Shown in pieces: positions 1 to 11,019 of a DNA stretch of 50,552 nucleotides. The position numbers were made by a program, and so were the translations under genes. The notes under the pieces are model-generated. The model ran no database searches and was not told where the DNA came from. It saw only the letters and a list, made by a program, of their open reading frames with translations. Source of the stretch: Aureobasidium sp. EXF-3400 (taxonomy: Eukaryota; Ascomycota; Dothideomycetes; Dothideales; Saccotheciaceae); the NCBI GenBank assembly GCA_024195585.1, contig SWBL01000357.1:1-50552 (forward strand), in the 5' to 3' direction. The first letter of the stretch is position 1, and every line of letters begins with the position of its first letter.

Positions 1-280
1 CATCCCGTCCGCTCTGCCATACATAAGCAGTTGAACGGCAGATTAGTACTACGGTGGGTGACCACGTGGGAATCCCTGCTGCTGTACGTTTTGTTTTGCC
101 GTTCTCCTTCTGTGCACTGTATCAACATATCGCTAGGTCTTACTCAAAGAATAGTTTGATGGTCAATTATTTTGTTTTCAATGTTTAGAAGCAAGTATGA
201 CAAGCTTCAGAGGGTTTTTTGATGTAACAATACCACCTCGGAGGCGGGCTCATGTTCATTCTGCACTACACACTCATTTC

Positions 281-3200
281 CTAGATTCTCCAGATCTTAG
301 AGCCATTCTCCGCTCTATCTGTCCTTACACGTGGATCAATCCCCAGACTTGCCATCTCTGGCATCGCCATCGTCTCCACCCTCTCTTGGGAAAGTAGCGC
401 CTTCCAAGCTGTCTTGATATTCCATAGACTGCGTGCCTTATGAAGCAGAAGAGAACGAACAGATCTAAGTCTCTGGGCAAGCCTCTGCACATAGGTTGTG
501 GTGAAGGTGGAGCTGATGAACACAGGGTTAGCAGTGTTATTGTTGAAAGTCAGCTGTGTGCCTGCTGGCTCAGATGCTGTATTGTAGGAGTATTCGTAGT
601 AAGTGTTCGGAGCGCCGGCTATTCAAACAAGCAGTCAGTGGATGTATCTTGAGACTGGAAAATGGTCAAAAGATGATGGTACGTACAATTATCGCATTGA
701 AAACCAATGGTTGCTCCCGTTCCTTGCTCGTCAGAAATGAGATACTGCAACACGAAAGTGCTTGGCCGATTCTCGAAGAACGCCAAGGTGAATCGGTAAA
801 TCTTGGTCGCATCTCCATATCTGTTCATGTACCATTCGAAACTGGTGTTACGTGATCCGGGAGTCGAGCTTTCGGTGACCGTATAGAATATGCCCTGGGT
901 GTAGTTACCACCTCCGTTGATATAGAGATCATCCCAGTATGCGAAGACACCCGCGATGAGGACTTTATTGTTGGTCACGGGGAGGTGTGTATTGTCCCAT
1001 GCATTTCCGTTGATGCCGTTCAGACCTGCGATAGCGAAGATCTAGGACGAAAGATTAGCTTGCGTTCTCGATCAATATACACTTGATACTCACGCCGTTG
1101 ACACTCATTTGCACTGTGTTAGTCGTAAGTCCACACATAGTGATAGGCACCGGGACGTTGAATATCGGAACACCATCGCTGCCTTGTCCTGCTGGAAGTG
1201 GTCCTATCACTGCAGTTCTGTTCGTATTGACGTAGCGGTTGCTGATTGGAGCATACTACGACTTTTGTATAAGTATTAGAACAAGCTCTGTTTTCCATCC
1301 ATGTACTACTTACATTTGTGCAGCCAGAAACACAACCTTGAGACGTAGCGCAATAAGCAGTCGTATTGCCACAATAGCCGTATTGTCTGCTTGAGTCAGT
1401 AAAATCGTCGTCCAACCAGGCGTGATCGTTCTTACGAGCAACAGGGAGCGAAACTATATTGATCACAAGGGGCGTTGCCGAAGCCTGGTCCACACCTTCC
1501 ATCGGCTCGGACGGGCACCGCAGAGGCAGTACTTGTCACTGTGCTGGTGAGCGTGGTCGTACTAGTAGTGGTGCTGGTAGTCGAGATCGTTTGAGCCGGA
1601 GGTGTAGCAGTGACAGTAGAGTACAAAGTCGTTGTCTGAGGACTGAGAGTCGCCGGATACACTGTGGTCGTTTGAGGACTAGGTGTAGCTGCATATATCG
1701 TGGTTGTTTGAGGATTGGGAGTGGCTGCATAGACTGTAGCTGTCTGAGGACTGGGGGTTGCCGGATAAATTGTAGTCGTTTGAGGTGATGGAGTTGGTGG
1801 ATAAGAGGTCGTCGTGACTGTCGAATAAACTGTTTGCGGAGATGGTGTGGCTGCATAAGAAGTGGTAACGACCGTCGAGTATATTGTCTGAGGTGATGGT
1901 GTCGGAGGAGTTGCAGGTGTAGCGGCATATTGAGTATAGGTCTGTGTTTGAGCTGGTGGCGTGGCAGGGGTTGCCGGAGTGGCAGCATATTGGGTGTATG
2001 TTTGAGTGGGTGGCGTTGCAGGAGTTGCCGCACATTGAGTATTGGTCTGGATCTGGGTATGAGTCTGGGTCTGAGTCTGAGTCTGAGTTTGAGTCTGAGT
2101 TTGAGCTGGCGGGGTAGCAGGGGTCGCTGGAGTGGCAGCATATTGAGTGTAGGTTTGAGTGGGTGGAGTCGCAGGAGTTGCAGCGTAGGAGATCGAAGTG
2201 AGGGTCTGCGTTTGGGTCTGCGCAGGTGGTGTCGCCGGCGTTGCCGGAGTTATAGCATAGGAAGTCGAAACGAGAGTTTGTGTCTGCGTCTGCGGAGAGG
2301 GTGTTGCGGCGTACTGCGTGCTCACAAGAACAGTTGTATATGTATAAGAACTGGCCGGCAGAGTAGTGTAGTAAGTTGTCACGTATGTCGAGACTGCCGT
2401 AGTTCCGGGGGCGCTGGACGTGACGGTTTGTGTCGTTAAGAAAGTCGATGCCGGTTGTGTACTTGTCACGGTGATAGTTTGAGGAGATGGTGTTGCCGGA
2501 GTAGCTGGAGTGGCCGGTGTAGCAGCGTATGAGATCGAGGTACTGACAACGACGGTCGTATAAGTGTATGAACTTGCTGGTAGCGTGACGTAATACGTGG
2601 TCAGATATGTCGATATCACTGTGGTGCCGGGAGCACTCGAAGTGACCGTCTGTGTGGTCAAAAAAGTGGACGCTGGTTGTGTGCTCGTCAAGGTGATAGT
2701 CTGAGGAGATGGAGTTGCCGGCGTCGCGGCATATGAGATCGAGGTGCTCACAATGATAGTAGTGTAAGTGTAAGAACTGGCTGGTAAAGTGACATAATAA
2801 GTGGTTACATAGGTCGATATTGCAGTCGTTCCAGGAGCACTTGAAGTGACTGTCTGCGTTGTCAAGACAGTCGAGGCCGACAGTGTTGATGTCAATGTTA
2901 TCGTCTGGTAGCTAGTCGGCCCAGGTAAAGTCGTCGGAGGAGCATAGCTTGTCGCCGTGATTGTACGAGGCTCGGTACTGATCAGAGTCGTGATATATGT
3001 GTATGTACTTGCAGGTAGGGTCGTGACATATGTCGTGTAGTAGGTGCTCGTGACTCCGGCAGCGCTTGACACCGAAAATTGAGTTGAGACCACCGTCGAG
3101 GCGGGTAATATCGATGTCAACGTCACAGTTTGGTAGCTGGTCGGGCCTAGAGCAGTCGTTGTCTGAGTCTCGTTTCTGACGAACGTGCTTACGTAGGATA

Positions 3201-6085
3201 ATATTGACGTATAAGTGACCTCGACAGTCGAGCGGATGGTGCTCGTCGGGCCTGGTATCAAGCTTGTGTATGTTGATGTGCGCACCAACTCCGTCGTCAG
3301 CGTCAAATAGCTAGTGGGACCTGGAGCTGTTGTTGTCTGAAGGATGGTCGAAGCAGGCAAGTTTGAGAGAACGGTCTGATACTGAGTTTCGTTTCTTGTC
3401 AAAGTGCTGATGTATCTCGAAGTCGATGTGTAAGTGACCACAACGGTTGAATACACAATACTTGTTGGACCAGGAATCGTGCTTATGTATGTCGAAGTAC
3501 GCAAGACTTCAGTAGTGTACGTCACTGGTACTAGTTGCGTAGAAACAACTTGAGATGTGGCCGTCGCAGTGGCGGTGGCTTGTGGTAGAGTCTGGGTGAT
3601 TTTGACCGTCATCAGATGACTCGAGATGTATGTGACGTTGTAAGGTGAAAGGCTCGTCGCTGTTATGTAAAGCGTGGATGGTGGAAGAGTAGTGATGCTG
3701 GTCTGAACTACGGTCGTTGGTTGAAGACTGATACTCGTCACATATTGCGTGATGACACTGCCCGAAGCTGTTGTGATCTCTCGCGATGTGATAGTTTGAG
3801 ACAAAGTCTGTACTACTGTAGAATAGACTGTACTCAAGCGAGTCTCCACAGACGTGATTGTGCTTGCATCGGGATAGACCGTGGAGACCAGGGTTTCGTA
3901 GACCAAAGTTGAATATGGCACTACAGTGGTTTCTGTCCCTGATGGCCCGACCGTAGTTTGGATCTCCCGCGACGTCTCCGTGACATAGGCAGTACTTATC
4001 TGATTTTTTGTCGCAGTCTGGGTGATTGTGGTCGTGCTCGTCAAAGTCAAGTTTTGATAGGCAGTTGCGGTCTCCACGACTGTCGTGGGTACAAGTTGAC
4101 TCGATATGAAACCGCTTTGTGCTTCCGTCGATGTCACATACTGCGTCGCCGTGTAATAGTAAACTGTAGAATATGTCGCAGTCGCTGTGCGAGTCCGGGC
4201 GATAGTCCTGGTCACTGTGCGAACACTTTGACCTGACGGACTGCCGGAATCCAGAGCTGTAGCAGATGCTCCGTTTGAGCCCGTATCCGCTCCAGTCGGT
4301 GCTACAGTACCAAAAGAATCACCACTTGCCGAAGTCGTGGTATCCTCAGCATCTCGAGACGGGTTGGCTGTGATGGAGATCTCATCCAGACCTACATATG
4401 CTGACCCTAGACAAGCAATGCTAAAAGTGGCCACCGTGTAGTTGGCAGAGACCTCGGCAAGGTAGGTGTAAGAGTAGGTAGTATAATTGGTGGTCAACGG
4501 TGACGGTCCGCTACAATCACTTTTCGTCGCACAGATATCTATTGTGCAGCTGGGGGGCGTTGGTCCGTTCTGTGCCATGACGGCCGCTGCGGAGAGATGG
4601 TATTCGGTGCCTGATGTCGTAGAGAAAGACTGCGTAGCATTATACACCATGGGTTGGTCGTTGTTCTGTCGACGGAGGAGCAGAACTGCAGGAGTCGTGC
4701 CGTCGCTGAATGTCAAGAATCTATACACTTCAGTCATGAAGGCTACATGGCCTTCCCGGAAGAACTCACAAATAGCCATTACCAGTGTATGCCGTGAGAG
4801 GTGTACTGTCGTTGGATGTGGCGATTTGAGCAACAATATTAGGATCTGATTTCGTGCTATTCAATGGATTCTGCATTCCGTTTTCGAATCCGAGATTTGC
4901 CACGACAGTCGGTACTGGCGTAGCTGTCATCGCTGAGCTTGCAGTCGCGGAAGAAGAGCTCTCCTGTCCATTAGGAATACCATCATTGTCATCATCTCCG
5001 TAATCATCGTACGCGCAGGCTGTAACAGTCGATCCGGAGAGGGTGACAGTCACATCAGGTTCATATATCGTGGTGAAGCGTGTGCCCGAGATGGTTGCTT
5101 CAAAGCCATATGTATTTGAAACATTGTTCGCGTAGATCGTTGTAGTGAAATTGTTCCATGCTGTGACGGGACCTATGGAGTTCAGGTTGCAGGTTGTATC
5201 TTGCGTATATATTGTAGTCGTGAGGTTGTCCCTGATAGAGTTTGACAAGATGGATGCTGGAGCTGGCGATGATACTTCGCTGGTTCCAGGAAGATATGTT
5301 GAAACAGTGGTAGGAGGCAGAGAATTAGACCACACTTCGCAAGTTGCATTGATGTATTGGGTAGACACCGAGTAAAGTGTCAAGGTAGGATTCGAAGTCG
5401 CGAACAAGGATGAGTGAGCCGGAGAAGAGGCGTTGTTGATGGGACACACAGCAGTTCCGTATATCAGCGAAGTAGTGAACGATCCAGATATTTCCGAAAC
5501 CACAGTTGCAGACAGTGTGGCGATGGTGCTGTAGGTTGAGAGTTGACTGGACGGAAGGAGTGTAACATTCGATGTCGGACACGCAAGACCTGGCAAGTAC
5601 GATGTGACGGTTACCGCACTTCCACTCCCATCGCTGCGTGCATCGGATTGATTCGATGTTGTGCTAGAAAGAGGAAGGGGCAACCCAGTTGAGGCCTGTT
5701 CTGTAATTGTTATCGTGCTTGGCATCGGACATACTCCCGATGCTCCGCTACTCTCACAGGCCATGGTGAATACATTCGAGAGATACAGAGTTGAGGTATG
5801 CGAGCTATAAACAGTGGAGGTGTAGTCAGTCTGCCAAACAGTCGTGATATCACATACGGGTGTCTCTGTCGAAAAAGCCGTCGAGGCTTGTTCCGTATCG
5901 GTCCCATTTTGAACAAAGTAACTCGATGAACCTGAGGTGTATACCGCTCAGATTGACGTCCTGGGGCTGCAAGTACTGGATTCACCATGGAGGGTATTTG
6001 ATGCAGCGATTGAAGATGGTTGTGCAAGACTGAGGCTGAAAAGACAGGGATATCCCAAGAGGGACAATAAGCCAAATTGCATCAT
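281..6085 (-). CDS. Secreted Ser/Thr-rich chitin-binding cell-surface protein
   Basis: Seven exons keep one frame: 6085-5986, 5931-4770, 4720-1436, 1386-1314, 1255-1094, 1041-687 and 618-281, giving about 1,824 residues. The start at 6085 (MMQFGLLSLL...) gives a signal peptide ending near SLSLA. The first intron (54 bp, GTGAAT..CTCAG) removes an otherwise in-frame TGA. Domains in order: Ser/Thr-rich N-terminus; a beta-sandwich resembling carbohydrate-binding folds (about 375-542, starting NLGFENGMQNP); a very long Thr/Ser/Pro repeat stalk (about 560-1490); a hevein-type chitin-binding domain (about 1500-1545, DGRCGPGF...CCSQYGYCG...CVSGC); and a beta-rich domain (about 1550-1715, with SVNG and FAYWDDLYINGG) of a type I recall from fungal wall proteins. 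The stalk should be heavily O-glycosylated. A role in wall binding or adhesion is inferred. No GPI signal is evident. The last about 100 residues are basic and less certain, so the 3' end could differ. Confidence 0.8.
1560..2330 (-). repeat. Short tandem repeats encoding a Thr/Pro/Gln stalk
   Basis: Degenerate tandem repeats inside the large surface-protein gene. Encoded units include TPSPQT, TPATPPTQTYTQYA and a Gln-Thr dipeptide run. Longer related units (...STQPASTFLTTQTVTSSAPGT type) recur further upstream to about 2900. Such arrays commonly change length between strains by slippage or recombination. Confidence 0.85.
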
Positions 6086-7665
6086 TCAGAGACCAGTGCG
6101 CGACGCAGGAAACAGAGTGGAGGATGGAAACGAGAAAAGCTAAATCTCTGGAGTCTCCACACCAAGCAGAACACACACATTCCGGAGTCGACATATTCGA
6201 CCGTATTGTTATGAGCAAGGGTGATTGGGTTTCCCGTATTTGTTCCAATGGTTTGGTGAACGTCCATCCAGTCCTCTGGAATTCACGAATCATGGTGAAA
6301 TCAACCCGTGCTTGGCGAGATGCACCTTATGCCCCTGCCTTGACACTTTTGTTGCTTGACAGCACTGTGCGGATGTAAATCTTATATTTATCCTACCTTG
6401 TAGATTCCGCTCCGGATAGCAATGTATCATAGTCGCCATTATCGGGTGTCGCTTGTAGCAGCCTGTGTCATAGATAGTCAGGCAATCCTGTTCGCTGGGC
6501 TGGTATTCCTTGGCGTCGACAAATCTATGTCCATGTTTGGCATTCCTCGTGTCACCAGTTGGTACGCAAAAGCTTGGCTATCCTGCGCTGTAGAGGAATT
6601 GAGCTTGAATCATGATGGTGTTGTCATGAGACGATTCCTGGTATGCGCAATAAGAAGCAATGGTCGCATGGAACGAATTTCCTTTTTTCGCTCGGGTCCT
6701 TGATTGAAGGGTTGGGACGAATATTGCTTGGAGCTCCAGGTAGCGACGTCTGCTGTTCGATCGTCTGAAATTGCAACTCAGAGTTCCAGCGAATGGAATT
6801 CGCTTTTGGTTGTTGATCATGTACAGATTGTATCAGACTGCAGACAGCCAGCTCCAGCTCGTACACAAGTTCACGTTCTCAAGTTTCGCGAGAAAGCAAG
6901 CATGGAGAGCCGGAAGGTCAGGAGCGAAACAAGCGCGAAAATGCTGGGGGTCTTGATCTATATGTTTGGTCCTGAATTTGAGCCTCATCGTGTGTTGTTT
7001 CGGCATCCTTCGGCCCGATCGGGAATGCAACGCGCGGTCTTCGCGGCCGAGGAATGCTACACGCAATGTGTCACTCCAGCATTTTCAGCAGTCCTTATCA
7101 ATCTGTACAAAGGGTGAATGTGCTGCAAGTATTGGCAAAAGTCTTGTCCTTCGCGCGTCCAAGATCCGGAGCGTCGCGGGAGTTGTGGTATGACGGCGCC
7201 AAGCAAAGCATCCGTCTTCAACGTTGCGATGGCAGAGAACTGAGTATCTTAACCTTTATCTTGCCCAGTGGACTTCCAGATCTATGAACGACTGTTGTAA
7301 CTCAAGTCTTGGGCCGATACTGTTATCGCAATGACCCTGGGTTCATTGCCCAGAGATGGCGCAAACAAGGTTATAGGATGATGAACGTGGATGCCCAGCA
7401 TCATGGCAAGACACTTGGCCTACGTTGTTCCTCCTTGATACCAAAGGTTTACTCTTGCTGTGCGATTGTTGCAGTCTTGGAATATGTGAAAGATCTCTTG
7501 GGGGATCGAGCGGCGAGATATATGATCGTCCCGTCCCATGAACCTGTCCAGTAAGTAATCTTGTAGGAACTCTGGAACCATTTCTCATCGGAACCTCTTC
7601 AAATACCGGTCGCTAATCATTACACCTGCTAAAGACTTGCGTTGAGCTTGTCTGACACACAGGCT
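6086..7665. other. Intergenic region, divergent between surface protein and NADPH oxidase
   Basis: About 1.6 kb. The open frames here are short, lack convincing ATG starts or splice-compatible partners, and resemble no family I know. The region must hold the promoters of the two divergent flanking genes. I could not pick out a clear TATA element for either. Confidence 0.6.
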
Positions 7666-9913
7666 ATGGATTCGAACGTCAAGTCTTTGACCGACGAGGA
7701 GATCAAGCAGTTCCTGAAGGAGCTGGACGGTGACAACGATGGACTGATCGCATATCACGAGGTCGAAGCCAAACTCGACGAGGTTTCCAGAGAGATAGGT
7801 AAAGAACGAACCTGCTCGAGCTTATGGAAATGTTTTCTGACAACATCAACCAGCACCCGAACCAGCAGAACATAACCTCCACCATGAAGACCGCTCAGAC
7901 AAACGACATCAATTCCTTCGAAATTTCATGGGAACCAATGAAGATCACGTTCACCTTGCCGACTTTGAGAGAATAGTCAAGTCGTGGCAGATACCTTCAA
8001 TGGAGCAAGAGAAGAAGGATGAAGATGAACAAGCGAATTTCGTCAAGAAGATGTCCTATGCAAGACGTCTTCGCGCCTACTGGGAAGTACACGGACCGGA
8101 GTATGGATTTCTCGCTCTTGTTGTTTCTATGCAACTAGCCTTTGGAATCTGGCAATTAGTCAAGTATCTCACCACCTCACCTTACAGAGAGACTTTTGGC
8201 TGGGGTGTAGTGTTGGCTAAAACATCTGCTGGAGTACTGTATCCAACCATGTTCTTCCTGGTGTTATCTATGTGTCGCTGGCTAAGCACTGGTCTACGCC
8301 GCTTTTACTGGATCTCGAGATTTGTCAATTGGGATCTATCACAGGAGTTTCATATCAAGATGAGTATTGTTGCGTTGGTTTTTGCTTCGCTACATGCCAT
8401 CGGTCATTTGACTGGTAGTATGCTTTATGCAAGTCGACCCGCCCAACAGGACGAAGTTGCTGCACTGCTTGGCCCTGATGCGGTACCCAGACCTTATAAC
8501 GCTTGGATACGGTCATTGCCGGGCTGGACGGGTCTGGTTATCTTTGGTATGTTTTGGGTCATCGGTGGGACTAGTCTACCTTGGGTTCGCCGCAAGTCGT
8601 ACGAAGTCTTTCAGCTTGGACATTTGTTGATGTTCCCGATCTTTGCCTTACTCATGGCTCATGGAACAATGGGATACTTGCAATGGCCCATGATGGGTTA
8701 TTTCCTGGCTTTCCCTGTCCTTCTGGTTCTCACAGAACGCATTGTCAGAACTTGCAATGGATTCTCACCTCTCTCTGCATATCTGGAAGTTCTGGATCAA
8801 GAAACGGTGTGTATCACTGTCATGATGCCTGCATCTCGTAACTTCGACTACAGAGCTGGTCAGTATATTCTGCTGCAGGTTCCAGAGCTGAGTCGCTGGC
8901 AATGGCATCCCTTCACAATATCCACATGCATCGGTAATGAGTTGCAACTACACATCAAAACAGACGGCAACTGGACAGGCAAACTTCGCAGACTAGGATC
9001 TTCTCAAGAGCCAACGAAGATCAAGATTGGTATTGATGGACCTTATGGTGCCCCTGCCCAACGATTCTACGACTTTGACCAGACGATCATCGTCGGCGCT
9101 GGAATCGGTGTCACACCTTTCTCAGGCATCCTCACTGACCTGCAAGTCAAAGAAGAGCAACGCGTAGGAACCCAGAAATGGCGTCCTTCACCATACCAGA
9201 AAGCCGCAGATTCACGCCGCAGATCGCAACAACTAAGCCGTCAAGATACCGACGCAGCAAGTGATAGCGAAAAGACAGAAACAGATACACCCACCTCTGA
9301 AGACCCAACCCCAGGCCTACACTCCTCGAAGAATGAGACCTCCCTCCAGCGAGACTCAAAACCAACAGATCTCTCAACCTACGACCTCGAACACTACAAA
9401 CGCATAGACTTTCACTGGATGGTCCGCGACCGCAACAACCTCCTCTGGTTCTCCGACCTGCTAAACTACATCTCCACCACTGCATCTTCATCCTCTTCCT
9501 CTCATCACAGCAACGTCGATTTCCGCATCACCACCCACGTAACACAAAAGCGGCACAAACTCTCCACACATATTTTCCGTTGGCTTCTAGAGAAACACCG
9601 CACCCCGCAGCATCCAGAAAGTCCCATCACTGGATTGATCAATCCTACGCATTTTGGACGTCCGGATATGAAAGGGATTATGGATGCGCATTATGAGGAT
9701 ATGTGTAAGTTGCTTGCTGCAAAGATGGAGTCACATAAGGGAGATAAGAAGAAGATGGAGGAATTGAAGGATGGGCTTAAAGTTGGTGTTTTTTTCTGCG
9801 GTGCCCCGGTTGTGGGATATCAGTTGGCAGATGCTTGTAGAGCTTTGACGGCAAGGGGAAGAGAGGATAGGACGTTTGTGGAGTATCACTTCATGATGGA
9901 GGTGTTTGGATGA
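7666..9913 (+). CDS. noxC: EF-hand NADPH oxidase, NoxC type
   Basis: Two exons, 7666-7798 and 7854-9913, encode 730 residues. The enzyme moves electrons from NADPH through FAD and two haems across the membrane to oxygen, making superoxide. A textbook EF-hand loop lies at D21-E32 (DGDNDGLIAYHE), implying calcium control. The ferric-reductase-type membrane domain has haem-ligand histidines at 211, 225, 301 and 314; the spacings of 14 and 13 match those I recall for gp91phox. The FAD motif is HPFTIST, and the NADPH motifs are VGAGIGVTPF and FFCGAP. Residues about 475-560 are a polar, Ser/Asp/Glu-rich insert between the nucleotide-binding halves. I start at the ATG at 7666; a possible 3' splice site (acacacag) lies just upstream, so another 5' exon is possible. 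A ferric reductase is less likely given the EF-hand and Nox-like C-terminus. Confidence 0.88.
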
Positions 9914-11019
9914 TGGTTTGGGATGGAGTCATGAGTGGTACTTACGAAGACAGGTTAGGGCAGGCTAACGACATTATGATCTACTCGAATCTGTACGCCG
10001 CTTCCAGCACAAGTATCAGATGTTAAACTCGAGCTGATGTGTAATTTGTAATGTGCTGGAAGCAATGCTCTCGCATCATGCTCGATGTTTTTGTTCTCCT
10101 GACCTCTTGTGGGGGACAGGGTGGTATCCCAAACCACAGTTCCTGTCGATGTTTAATTTTCTCCCTCACTCCCTCGCACTGAATATCGTCCAAGTCCCAG
10201 TCGATGAAGCAAGATACTCGCGTATGATGCGACCCGGCAAAGGATTAGGATGAGTGAGTCAACGGTGTCTCTACGGCCGTATCGCTATATCAATGTTCGG
10301 TAGCTCCAACTTGCCTGTTGATCTGCAATGATCCTTATTTCCGATACTAGAGCCCCCATCATATAGATACATGAGCAGCCACTCTTTCATCGCCGAATCC
10401 ATTTTCCCACAACACCATGCCAGCTACACACACCAACAAGAAACTCATTGTCGTCATTTGCGGCATGATTTCCCAATACTTGGCCTTCTGTTTCAATCTT
10501 GGAATTGTTTCTGGCATTTTTGCATTTGTTGCAAGCTGTGGTGCTTTTATCGCTATCCAATTCTCTGACAGGGAGGTCATACATGGTCGAGGCAAAGCGG
10601 AGGGTCCAGTCTCAAGGTCTCTGTGACTTGGTTGATAGCATACTCAACGGACCTGTCAATGCGACTGAGACCAGCCTTGGAAACTGGAGTGTCCCTTATA
10701 TCGAGCACTCTGTGGTCTTCGAAAGCCCTCTCTAAATTTCGACCTTGAGAACGGGTCGTGGTAGTTTCGATCATTCGCAGTCTGGCGATTCCTTTCGTCT
10801 CCGAGTCCCGAGGGACCGATGAAGAGTTTCAACGAGAAAACATGTCGATCCATCCTTTCGACAATGCGAGCTTGTCACTTCTACAAATCAATATCTTGGT
10901 GTTCAGACGACTCTCATGGAAAGCGAGCTGGGATCGAGCATGTCGAAGAGGAGACATCCAAGACGGAAGAGCTTAGCCACGATGGGAATCCCGAGGATGC
11001 AACTTCCATGTACACTTGT
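9914..11019. other. Gene-poor interval with one doubtful small ORF
   Basis: About 1.1 kb between the NADPH oxidase stop and the CoA-transferase stop (convergent genes). Apart from the small hydrophobic ORF at 10417-10626, I see no supported gene. The other open frames are short and overlap one another on both strands. Confidence 0.5.
10417..10626 (+). CDS. Possible small membrane protein (69 residues)
   Basis: The ATG-started ORF encodes MPATHTNKK followed by about 40 mostly hydrophobic residues (LIVVICGMISQYLAF through AIQF), then a short polar tail. It could form one or two membrane helices. A TATA-like catatagata lies about 60 bp upstream, and the ATG context (caacaccATG) is reasonable for a fungus. 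I recognise no family. The ORF may be chance or one exon of a longer gene. Confidence 0.25.
   Translation: MPATHTNKKLIVVICGMISQYLAFCFNLGIVSGIFAFVASCGAFIAIQFSDREVIHGRGKAEGPVSRSL

Noticed and set aside
1536..2141. Long reverse-strand frame rich in Leu, Arg and Pro (about 200 codons), and a forward frame at 1930-2439
   Set aside because: Both are frame-shifted shadows of the repetitive Thr/Pro stalk; the repeats keep all frames open.
6704..7117. 137-codon forward frame in the surface-protein/NoxC gap
   Set aside because: It does not begin at ATG, overlaps opposite-strand frames, and resembles nothing recognisable.
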